DNA of 23,324 nt. Origin: a virus. Below the pieces are notes generated by a model, which was not told where the DNA came from, searched no databases, and was given only the letters and a program-made list of their open reading frames with translations. Below, in pieces: positions 5,385 to 10,878 of the stretch (position 1 is its first letter; each line of letters starts with the position of its first letter). The translations under genes were made by a program, and so were the position numbers. The stretch is taken from positions 1-23,324 of IMG/VR virus record IMGVR_UViG_3300048916_000238. One strand, written 5' to 3'.

Positions 5385-5728
5385 ACATCCCGAAGCGGGT
5401 CCAGCGGGGCCTGAAGTGGCTGCGCGAGGAGGGCGGCGGCGAGGGGCTGCAACTCAGCAGCGCCGTTGCCGAGCGGGGCCGGCTGATGATGTCTAGCCCC
5501 TCCTGGTGCGTCATCGCCCTGGCTAGCGGCCACGAGAGCCCGTACGCGCGCTCCGACGCCTACTCGCGCGTGGCCGACAACCACGGCAAGGAGTGGCTGT
5601 GGCGGCACGGGTTCGAAGGCCGGGACGACGACCCGTACGGCGTCTACCACGCCCTTGACGGTGAGTGGCTCCGCGTGCTGGCGCTGGAGCAGGCGAAGCT
5701 CCCCGAGGTGCTGACCATCGGGGTCTAG
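5381..5728 (+). CDS. Hypothetical protein, paralogue of the preceding gene
   Basis: 115 residues. GTG start overlapping the upstream TGA by four bases, with GGAGG six nucleotides before it. Shares with its neighbour the RGLxWLxxEG opening, a buried-looking SWCVIALASGHESPYA segment and a WRHGFE motif. It probably adopts the same helical fold. Small actinophage proteins of this shape are usually annotated hypothetical; I can add no role. It ends in TAG, but a TGA follows one codon later, so read-through would change nothing. Confidence 0.85.
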   Translation: MNIPKRVQRGLKWLREEGGGEGLQLSSAVAERGRLMMSSPSWCVIALASGHESPYARSDAYSRVADNHGKEWLWRHGFEGRDDDPYGVYHALDGEWLRVLALEQAKLPEVLTIGV

Positions 5729-5934
5729 AAGTGAGCGGGCGCCCTGGCCGCGACTAAGACACAACGGCCCGGTTGCGACGCGCCACGGTCACACGGGGGC
5801 CGCCGGAGGAACGTCAAGACGCCGACCATCTGTCAGATGTCGCCAAGCCCCCGACCTGTGTTCACAGGGCCTGCGGACTGCAATGGGGATCACGGGCTCC
5901 CGGTCCGCAGGCTCCTCAGAAACGGAGAGTGATC
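5729..5934 (+). promoter_or_regulatory. Structured leader upstream of the gene at 5935
   Basis: 206 nt without a gene, unusually rich in hairpins: GGCCG/CGGCC around 14 nt (about 5746-5769), CATCTG-T-CAGATG (5827-5839), CCTGTG-TT-CACAGG (5855-5868), a 10-bp stem GCCTGCGGAC/GTCCGCAGGC (5869-5912), and CTCC-TCAGAAAC-GGAG (5912-5927), in which the GGAG is the ribosome binding site of the next gene. The last hairpin would hide the Shine-Dalgarno sequence unless opened. This looks like a translational control region, either a ligand- or protein-responsive leader or RNA processing signals. Confidence 0.5.
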
Positions 5935-6333
5935 ATGGCCCCACCGACCACCGCCACCCCCGACGAGACGTACGTGCGCTGGCCCCGGGCCGGCGGGTTC
6001 GTCCGGGAGATGCTCTACGACACGGTCGACGCGTACGTCGAGGCCGACCGTCACGCCCGCTGGTGGAACGTGCAGTGGGCGCGGGCGGCCCTCACCGAGG
6101 AATGGCGGGCCACCGAGGCCCGCCCGTTCGACGCCTCCATGTGGGCCGTCACGTACAAGCCGTTCGGCTACGTCGAGCGGTGGCGCTACCTCATCGAGGT
6201 CAACGCCTCCATCCAGGTCGGCGACCACGTCGTCGACATGAACTACGGCCTGTCGAGCGAGACGCGCTGGACCGCGATGCGCCTGTGGGGCGACCTGATC
6301 GGGGGGGCGACGGTCCGGCTGGTGGTGCACTGA
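5935..6333 (+). CDS. Hypothetical phage protein, 132 residues
   Basis: ATG start with GGAG seven nucleotides upstream; that GGAG can pair with an upstream CTCC. The protein is Trp- and Tyr-rich (YVRWPRAGG, RWWNVQWARAAL, YVERWRYLIEVN) and probably a compact alpha/beta fold. No catalytic or binding motif is recognised. Its TGA overlaps the next ATG (TGATG), so the two are translationally coupled. Confidence 0.8.
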   Translation: MAPPTTATPDETYVRWPRAGGFVREMLYDTVDAYVEADRHARWWNVQWARAALTEEWRATEARPFDASMWAVTYKPFGYVERWRYLIEVNASIQVGDHVVDMNYGLSSETRWTAMRLWGDLIGGATVRLVVH

Positions 6334-6590
6334 TGCCCCACGAGCCTACGGCGGCGTGCGAGCAGGACCACTGCGCCTGGCACAACGAGGACGAGCCGGC
6401 CACGGGCGTGGCCGATGGCGTGCTGTGCCACGAGTGCCTGCACTGGTACCCGACCGAGGCGGCCCTCATCGAGGCCCACGCCGACCGCCTGGCGGCCGAC
6501 GTGGTGCCCTCGGTGGACAGGGCGTTCCTCATCGCCAACACGCGGGTGGAGGACATCCACTCGTGCCCGCTCTGCTCACACGACTTCTAG
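6333..6590 (+). CDS. Small putative zinc-binding protein
   Basis: 85 residues, acidic. Two CxxC pairs, CHECLHW (about 31-37) and CPLC at the C-terminus, plus Cys/His near the start (CEQDHCAWH), resemble the ligand pairs of a treble-clef or zinc-ribbon fold. Coupled to the preceding gene by TGATG. It ends in TAG. Probably a nucleic-acid or protein adaptor; no closer assignment is possible from sequence. Confidence 0.75.
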   Translation: MPHEPTAACEQDHCAWHNEDEPATGVADGVLCHECLHWYPTEAALIEAHADRLAADVVPSVDRAFLIANTRVEDIHSCPLCSHDF

Positions 6591-6598
6591 GGGCGACC

Positions 6599-7021
6599 GT
6601 GATCCGCTACCGCTACAACCTCACCGTCGACTCCGAACCGGGGCCGCACGTGCGCCGGCTCCACACCTGGCACCCGGACTACCCGGGCGACCGCACCGTG
6701 TGGACTCGGCGGCCCTGCCGGGGCCGGGGCTACCGCATCGAGTGGCGGCGGATGAGCCGCACCGACCGGCGCTGGGCGCGGCGCAAGGGCGTGTTCTGGG
6801 TCAGCGCCGGAGGGCGGCGCCTGCATCACACGGGCTTCCGTCACCGGCGGGGCGCCTGGACCTGCGTACGGGCCACCGGCGGGTCGGGCCACTACCACTG
6901 GACCGACGGTGACAAGTCGCGCGCCTGGGGCCCCCTGCGGGGCGACGTGCTGGCCGCCGATGCGGACGCCTTCCGGCGTCTCCACTCGGCCAAGCCGCGC
7001 AAGTGGAGGCGGTGGCGGTGA
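6599..7021 (+). CDS. Very basic Arg-rich protein, unknown function
   Basis: 140 residues with many Arg, Trp, Tyr and His (RRPCRGRGYRIEWRRM, WARRKGVFWV, a KPRKWRRWR tail). GTG start about eight nucleotides after the TAG of the previous gene, with AGGGG upstream. The charge suggests nucleic-acid or nucleoprotein binding, but no known fold is visible. Its stop overlaps the GTG of the small membrane protein that follows. Confidence 0.75.
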   Translation: MIRYRYNLTVDSEPGPHVRRLHTWHPDYPGDRTVWTRRPCRGRGYRIEWRRMSRTDRRWARRKGVFWVSAGGRRLHHTGFRHRRGAWTCVRATGGSGHYHWTDGDKSRAWGPLRGDVLAADADAFRRLHSAKPRKWRRWR

Positions 7022-7131
7022 GCACCGACGCGGCCAGCGCGCTGCTCGGCCCGGGCCTGATCCTGTTCGGCCTGGCCGTGCTCGCGCTGCTGTGCGTGCT
7101 CGTCGCCCGAACGGTCAACGGCCGTGGGTAG
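7018..7131 (+). CDS. 37-residue single-pass membrane protein
   Basis: GTG start inside the end of the upstream gene, with GGAGG eight nucleotides before it. Residues about 9-31 are one uninterrupted hydrophobic helix (LLGPGLILFGLAVLALLCVL) followed by a basic tail, predicting a membrane segment with the tail inside. It ends in TAG, which lies within the first codons of the next gene. Short phage membrane proteins can be holin-like or exclusion factors; here only the topology can be stated. Confidence 0.6.
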   Translation: MSTDAASALLGPGLILFGLAVLALLCVLVARTVNGRG

Positions 7132-7342
7132 GACCGGCGCGGCGCCCTGGGCCCGGTTCGTGGACCGGCTCCACGACGAGCGGGTCAAGGCCGGGCTCAC
7201 CCAGGAGGACGTGGCCGATTGGATGGGCACCACCCAGAGCGCGGTCTCCGAGTGGGAGGCCGGCCGCACCCACCCCGGGGTTGGGTTCATCGACCGGTGG
7301 GCCAGCCTGTTCGGCCTGCACCTCGACTTCATGGAGGACTGA
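7124..7342 (+). CDS. XRE-family helix-turn-helix regulator
   Basis: 72 residues. A Cro/CI-type helix-turn-helix occupies residues about 12-65; the core GLTQEDVADWMGTTQSAVSE carries the usual TQEDVA and QSAVSEWE positions, followed by a short C-terminal helix. A small DNA-binding repressor or activator, probably acting as a dimer on island or phage promoters. The GTG start at 7124 overlaps the upstream stop, so expression would be coupled; there is no clear Shine-Dalgarno sequence. Followed 12 nt after its TGA by the suppressor-type tRNA. Confidence 0.85.
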   Translation: MGRTGAAPWARFVDRLHDERVKAGLTQEDVADWMGTTQSAVSEWEAGRTHPGVGFIDRWASLFGLHLDFMED

Positions 7343-7354
7343 GGAACCTCCCCC

Positions 7355-7426
7355 GGCCACGTAGCTCAACGGCAGAGCAGGCGCCTCTAAAGCGCACGGT
7401 TGCGGGTTCGAGTCCCGTCGTGGCCC
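7355..7426 (+). tRNA. tRNA with anticodon CUA (amber suppressor type)
   Basis: Fully canonical cloverleaf. Acceptor GGCCACG/CGTGGCC, TA at 8-9, D-arm GCTC-AACGGCA-GAGC, anticodon arm GGCGC-CTCTAAA-GCGCA (four pairs plus a G-A at the base), five-base variable loop, T-arm GCGGG-TTCGAGT-CCCGT, discriminator C, no encoded CCA. The loop has C32, U33 and A37, and bases 34-36 are CUA, which reads the stop codon UAG. The charged amino acid cannot be told by eye; discriminator C73 is unusual in bacteria outside tRNA-His. TAG stops are common in this island. Confidence 0.88.
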
Positions 7427-7604
7427 CTCGGAACGATGGCGTCAAGCGGCTGCCCGGGAAAGGGGACGATCCAGCCGTAAGGTCAGGCCGCATCGCCGAC
7501 TGGCTACGGCGGGTGCGGAAGGGTCTTTCACCCCGGGTTCCTTTCTGGCCCTGGAGCTTGGCCTGCGTCAGCGGGGGCCTCCCGTCCCGTGCGGCTCATA
7601 GGGA
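7427..7604 (+). other. Non-coding, hairpin-rich stretch after the suppressor tRNA
   Basis: No credible gene. Contains CGCCG/CGGCG (about 7493-7510), GGGTG/CACCC (about 7511-7533) and a long stem, GCGGGGGCCTCCC with GGGAGGCTCCCCGC (about 7571-7613), around a 17-nt loop. Together with the following tRNA-like pieces it makes about 500 nt of structured RNA up to the terminator. No known RNA family is recognised, and conserved group I intron core sequences were not found. Confidence 0.4.
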
Positions 7605-7766
7605 GGCTCCCCGCAACCCCTGTCGTGATACGGTAGACACGCGGTTGGCACGGAGAGGCTGCGCAGCGCTCCGGACTCTGGGCCAACCGCGTCACGGCCC
7701 TCAGGTGTAACCAGAGCACGCGCCCCTTCGGGGGGCGAAGGCGAGGTGCGATTCCTCGGGGGGCCC
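7605..7766 (+). ncRNA. Oversized tRNA-Leu-like element
   Basis: Pieces of a class II tRNA are present. The D-arm-like GTG-ATACGGTAGA-CAC (7625-7640) resembles tRNA-Leu, a UUCG-capped GCCCC/GGGGC arm (about 7721-7736) could be the long variable arm, and the T-arm-like CGAGG-TGCGATT-CCTCG (7742-7758) has G at loop position 55. Where the anticodon arm belongs there is a long stem, CGCGGTTGGC (7640-7649) with GCCAACCGCG (7682-7691), enclosing further pairing. A possible acceptor is GGCTCCC (7605-7611) with GGGGGCC (7759-7765). Total size of about 160 nt is twice a tRNA. Boundaries are uncertain. Confidence 0.35.
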
Positions 7767-7807
7767 CACAACTCCAGAGGTGCCCGGTGCGTAGGGCACG
7801 GTTACTT

Positions 7808-7888
7808 CATTTAATCGGCAGGTCGCGGGTTCGAATCCCGCCACGCTCCCCTCGGGGAGTGGGTAGCTCAGCCCGGTAGAGCAGCCGA
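7808..7888 (+). tRNA. Possible circularly permuted tRNA-Lys(UUU): 3' half before 5' half
   Basis: 7815-7849 is a perfect tRNA 3' half: anticodon-stem strand TCGGC, variable loop AGGTC, T-arm GCGGG-TTCGAAT-CCCGC, acceptor strand CACGCTC. 7857-7888 is a tRNA 5' half: GAGTGGG, TA, D-arm GCTC-AGCCCGGTA-GAGC, A, GCCGA. Across the eight-base linker they fit each other: GCCGA/TCGGC is 5 of 5 and GAGTGGG/CACGCTC is 6 of 7. TTTAA before TCGGC supplies UUU plus A37-A38. Position 33 is not U in any simple joining. The alternative is two decayed tandem copies of one tRNA. Confidence 0.4.
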
Positions 7889-7934
7889 ACAGGCACCGAG
7901 TCCGTCTTTGAACTCGGGCACCACTGGACAGGAA

Positions 7935-7970
7935 ACGGCCCCGAGCGTGAAGCTCGGGGCCGTTTTCGTT
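7935..7970. terminator. Bidirectional intrinsic terminator between convergent blocks
   Basis: A 12-bp perfect stem, ACGGCCCCGAGC/GCTCGGGGCCGT, around GTGAA, followed on the plus strand by TTTCGTT and on the minus strand by TTTCC. It sits exactly where the plus-strand island meets the minus-strand virion block, so it should stop both transcripts. Confidence 0.85.
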
Positions 7971-8006
7971 GGTGTCTCGCGAGGCCGCCGTCAAGCGGGC
8001 TCCAGC

Positions 8007-8327
8007 TTACGGCGTCATCTCCTCGATGACCGGGGTCTCCAGCACGACGGCCGCGACGCCACCGGCAACGGCGTCGATGTTGTCCGAGCCGAAGATGGCC
8101 GGGTTGGCCGAGTCGGTCACGGTGACGAGCGTCGAGCCGACGCCGACGAATTTGACGAGCAGTTCGTCCTTGCCCGAGGCGGTGCCGGCGGTCGCCTCGA
8201 TGATCTCGGCGGTGGCGACGGAAGGGTCGCTGGAGGTGGCGGTGAGGGCGGCGTCGACCGGGAAGCCCCGGTCATCCGCCGACGAGATGACGTAGCGGGC
8301 CTGCTGGCTGCTGTCGATGGTGGTCAC
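8007..8327 (-). CDS. Ig-like (Big2-type) structural protein, probably virion-associated
   Basis: 106 residues. The GTG start overlaps the previous TGA (GTGA). The sequence is beta-rich, with the pattern ALTATSSDPSVATAE then GSTLVTVTDSANP, typical of bacterial Ig-like domains found on phage capsid, tail or decoration proteins. Last gene of the minus-strand block, ending in TAA just before the convergent terminator. The C-terminal sequence TPVIEEM repeats the end of the upstream neighbour. A virion role is inferred from fold type and from the lysis/packaging neighbourhood. Confidence 0.75.
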   Translation of the reverse strand: MTTIDSSQQARYVISSADDRGFPVDAALTATSSDPSVATAEIIEATAGTASGKDELLVKFVGVGSTLVTVTDSANPAIFGSDNIDAVAGGVAAVVLETPVIEEMTP

Positions 8328-8539
8328 GGTGATTCCATCTCCTCGATGACTGGGGGGCTGAGGGTGATGCTGGCCGTGCGCCGCAGCCACGCCACGAACA
8401 CGTCCGCAACCTCGGTGACCCGGCGGGCCGCCTCGGTGTCGCTGGTGGCGCAGGCGATGGCGGCGAACCGCTCACCGGCCATGAGCCTGACGGCGGCGTC
8501 CAGCGCGATGTCGAGGTCGTCCTCTTGCGGGTTGGCCAC
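8324..8539 (-). CDS. Small helical protein, unknown function
   Basis: 71 residues, mainly one or two amphipathic helices (DIALDAAVRLMAGERFAAIA, RRVTEVADVFVAWLRR), then a short tail PPVIEEM. The GTG start at 8539 has only a weak ribosome binding site, so the start is uncertain. Coupled to the next gene by GTGA. Its position among virion genes suggests a structural or chaperone role; there is no direct evidence. Confidence 0.7.
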   Translation of the reverse strand: MANPQEDDLDIALDAAVRLMAGERFAAIACATSDTEAARRVTEVADVFVAWLRRTASITLSPPVIEEMESP

Positions 8540-8571
8540 GGTTTGGAGCCTAGCAACCCTGCGGCGAAACG

Positions 8572-9081
8572 TCAGGCCGAGGCGCCGATGACGATGATGT
8601 CGTAGTTGACGCTGGTGCCGGCGCCCGAGTTGGCCACGCGCAGGATGTCGCCGGTGGCGGCGACCACGGTGGAGGCGATGGCATCGGCCTGGCCTGCGAA
8701 GTAGGCGTTCACGCCACCGGGCTTGAGGGTGGTGGTGCCGGTGGCGTTGTAGAGGCCGATCCACGGGTTGGCGGCGGCGGCGCCGATGACGACGTTGTTG
8801 GTGTTGGCCGCAGCCGCGCCGATGATCAGGGCCTTGACGCGGACGAACGAGAGCGTCGTGCACAGCGGGTCGAGCAGGACGCCCGCCAGGTCCAGGTCGT
8901 CGTTTGACGAGGGCGCGATGGTGCGCGTGTCGTGGAAGATCAGGTCGGCCTGGCCGGCCAGCACACCGTTGGTCAACGCCACCGAGTAGGTCTTGATCAG
9001 TGGCACGCGGGCCTGGGCGAGGTCCAGCGCCTTGGTGAGGTCGGCCGAAATCGTCAGGCCGATGCTGGTCGTCAGTCCCAT
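8572..9081 (-). CDS. Putative virion protein, beta-rich, 169 residues
   Basis: ATG start with GGAGG upstream. A low-charge, Ala/Gly/Thr/Asn-rich sequence with two near-repeats, IIGAAAANTNNVVIGAAAANP (about 87-107), and a C-terminal beta-rich part rich in short hydrophobic strands (GDILRVANSG, VNYDIIVIGASA). This composition is typical of phage tail, fibre or decoration proteins. No enzymatic motif. It lies directly after the endolysin gene in transcription order. Confidence 0.8.
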   Translation of the reverse strand: MGLTTSIGLTISADLTKALDLAQARVPLIKTYSVALTNGVLAGQADLIFHDTRTIAPSSNDDLDLAGVLLDPLCTTLSFVRVKALIIGAAAANTNNVVIGAAAANPWIGLYNATGTTTLKPGGVNAYFAGQADAIASTVVAATGDILRVANSGAGTSVNYDIIVIGASA

Positions 9082-9153
9082 GGCAAGCCCTCCACACCCG
9101 GTTTAGGCAGCAGCGTAGCAGCTAGCCAAGACCACGAGTAGCGACCGCGCGGG

Positions 9154-10047
9154 CTAGCTGTCCTCGGCCAACTCGGCGCCCTGCCGGGCCGCCTCCACCA
9201 GCGTCTCCATCGACGGGCCCGAACCGCCGCCGCCGGTGCCGGCCGGGATCGCGCCGATGACGGCCTGCACCGCCTGCGGAGAGGTGTCACCCCACGACAG
9301 GATCTCGGCACGCGGGTCGCCGTAGAACAGCTTGATCGCACCCAGCAGGTTCTTGGCGCTCGACTCGTCCGGGATCTCGCGGTGGTAGATGCCGTCACCG
9401 GCCCACCAGCGGCTGTGCTCGGTCGTCTCGCCGTTCGGGCCCGCACCCGACTTCGCCACCATCAGCATGTCGTCTCCCACCCTCCGTTGCGGCTCGCCCA
9501 CCACGAGCTTCATGAACACGTCCCACGGGAACTCGGGCCCCATGTCCGTATGGTTGCCGCCATCCTCCGGGAAGGCGTCCGTCACAGCCCAGTGGTCGCA
9601 GATGCCGCCCGGGCCGTCCTCGTAGTAGGCCGCCCTCACCTCGTCGACCGTCATCAGCCGCAAGGGAAGACGGATCGTGTCGCACACCCACCGGGCCGCC
9701 CCGGCGGCGTTGACCAGCGTCGGGTAGGACACCTCGTCGAGCCAGCCGGCGCGGCTCTGCACCGTGTCGCAGGTCTCGATGTGGACGCCGATCTCGTTGC
9801 CGTGGAAGTAGGCGCTGTGCGAGCGGTCGCCGAGCGGAACCTCCTGGAGCGGGGCGCCCAGGCTGTCGGCGAAGATGTGGCACGAGGTGCCGTCGGTGCG
9901 GCGCTTGTCGTAGGCGACGCCATCCTCGGCGGCCAGCGGGCCTGCGTAGCCGGCCGTGTAGTGGATGACGCACAGCTTGGGGGCTCGCGCGCGCCCGGGC
10001 GTGTACGACTTGGGGTAGCCGGCCCAGATGGGCGCTATACCAGCCAT
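9154..10047 (-). CDS. Endolysin: N-acetylmuramoyl-L-alanine amidase (Amidase_2)
   Basis: 297 residues. It cleaves the amide bond between N-acetylmuramic acid and L-Ala in peptidoglycan at lysis. The Amidase_2/PGRP-type domain spans about 20-180: LCVIHYTAG (metal ligand His29), an HIETCD strand, GICDHWAVTD (His152) and NHTDMGPEFPW (His166, with the usual H-x-D-x-GP-x-FPW pattern). After a linker, the C-terminal about 100 residues have no recognised wall-binding domain; the end is Gly/Ser-rich, then a helix. ATG start overlapping the previous gene. It ends in TAG; read-through would add about 16 mostly hydrophobic residues. No holin is certain nearby. Confidence 0.92.
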   Translation of the reverse strand: MAGIAPIWAGYPKSYTPGRARAPKLCVIHYTAGYAGPLAAEDGVAYDKRRTDGTSCHIFADSLGAPLQEVPLGDRSHSAYFHGNEIGVHIETCDTVQSRAGWLDEVSYPTLVNAAGAARWVCDTIRLPLRLMTVDEVRAAYYEDGPGGICDHWAVTDAFPEDGGNHTDMGPEFPWDVFMKLVVGEPQRRVGDDMLMVAKSGAGPNGETTEHSRWWAGDGIYHREIPDESSAKNLLGAIKLFYGDPRAEILSWGDTSPQAVQAVIGAIPAGTGGGGSGPSMETLVEAARQGAELAEDS

Positions 10048-10205
10048 CGGTTGTCCAGCGGTCCGGGCCGGCGGTTGTCCTCCGGGTGACCGATGTTCGG
10101 CGCGGGCGCCGCGTCCGGGTCGACCACAACCTCGTTGGAGGGCGGCTCACCCCGGTCCGGGAACCGCTCGGCCACGGTCTCCTCGGTGCGCTCTGTCGGG
10201 CCCAT
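10035..10205 (-). CDS. Small Pro-rich acidic protein upstream of the endolysin
   Basis: 56 residues, Pro/Glu/Asp-rich, probably disordered. The frame runs from ATG 10205 to a TAG at 10035 that overlaps the endolysin ATG. The ribosome binding site before ATG 10205 is poor; an in-frame GTG at 10175, after GAGGAG, is another start. Support comes from the end overlapping the endolysin start, as with most genes in this block. No function is recognised. Confidence 0.55.
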   Translation of the reverse strand: MGPTERTEETVAERFPDRGEPPSNEVVVDPDAAPAPNIGHPEDNRRPGPLDNRWLV

Positions 10206-10214
10206 GTCGACAGA

Positions 10215-10481
10215 CTAGCTGGGCGGCTCCAGCTTGGCGAGCCTGTCCAGGGCCTCAACCAGGGCGGCGGCGACGTGCATCGGCGGCCACTTGTTCATCA
10301 GCCCGATGACGTAGGCGGTGTTGACGGCGGCGAGCCCCCGGCTGGCCCGGGCGGTGCGGTAGGCGGCGAGCAGCGCATCCAGGTCGGTGGACGCGGCAGC
10401 ACGGACCTGGTCATGTTCGGCCAGGTCCGCAGGGGTGTGGGTTCCGTGCATGAGTCGCATGGCGGGCAGGTCGTGCTCCAC
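10215..10481 (-). CDS. Hypothetical protein, 88 residues
   Basis: Helical, with a central segment DLDALLAAYRTARASRG and a C-terminal helix ending ALDRLAKLEPPS. The start is uncertain: GTG 10481 has a weak GAAG upstream; an ATG 24 nt downstream is an alternative. It ends in TAG. The 61-nt gap before it holds two palindromes, GTGCATGCAC and GAACGTTC. No family recognised. Confidence 0.7.
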   Translation of the reverse strand: MEHDLPAMRLMHGTHTPADLAEHDQVRAAASTDLDALLAAYRTARASRGLAAVNTAYVIGLMNKWPPMHVAAALVEALDRLAKLEPPS

Positions 10482-10542
10482 GGGCTTCAGGTTACGCGGT
10501 GAACGTTCGTGCCCATCGGCGGAATGTGCATGCACCTGCACA

Positions 10543-10878
10543 TCAGCCGGCGTCCTCGGCGTCCTCGGCGTCCTCGGCGCGACGCTGGGCCCGGTAAGCG
10601 ATGTGCTCACCGATGCGGGCGTGAAGATCGGCCAGCGTGAACGTCGCAGCCTCGTCGCCGTAGTGGTCGTCGCCCCGGATCAGTTCGCTGCCCTCGGCGG
10701 CGCAGCCGCAGCCGTCCTTGGCGCAGTAGACGCCTCCGTACTCCCAGCCGCTGAACAGAGGCCAGGCCCTCACCTCGTCGTCGGGGGCCGGCGGCGGGGT
10801 CACCCACTCGCGCAGGGCGGCGATGGCGTCGAACATGGCGCGGGTGAGGCCCTCGGGGAGGGTGCGGTCTGTGTCCAT
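10543..10878 (-). CDS. Hypothetical protein, 111 residues, acidic C-terminal repeat
   Basis: ATG start overlapping the stop of the TerS-like gene (TGATG). An N-terminal helix (RAMFDAIAALREWV), a central Cys-containing stretch (YCAKDGCGCAAEG) that could bind a metal, then LADLHARIGEHIAYRAQRR. The C-terminus is three tandem copies of a nine-base unit encoding EDA, a simple repeat open to slippage. Function unknown. Confidence 0.78.
   Translation of the reverse strand: MDTDRTLPEGLTRAMFDAIAALREWVTPPPAPDDEVRAWPLFSGWEYGGVYCAKDGCGCAAEGSELIRGDDHYGDEAATFTLADLHARIGEHIAYRAQRRAEDAEDAEDAG

Noticed and set aside
7427-7930. Group I intron or permuted intron-exon arrangement around the tRNA halves
   Set aside because: The conserved core pairings and the U before and G at the splice sites were not found by eye. 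A covariance scan would be decisive.
7842-7949. GAGCGTG in the terminator loop as acceptor partner of CACGCTC at 7842
   Set aside because: The match is perfect but lies inside a 12-bp terminator stem-loop; GAGTGGG at 7857 is attached to a real D-arm and is the better partner.
9104-9156. Functional amber read-through of the endolysin
   Set aside because: It would add only about 16 residues before TAA, and the short open stretch is expected by chance. Kept only as a note in the endolysin entry.
10487-10542. An 18-codon frame starting at an ATG that overlaps the stop at 10543
   Set aside because: It has no ribosome binding site and no codon bias and is made largely of two palindromes; better read as a spacer.
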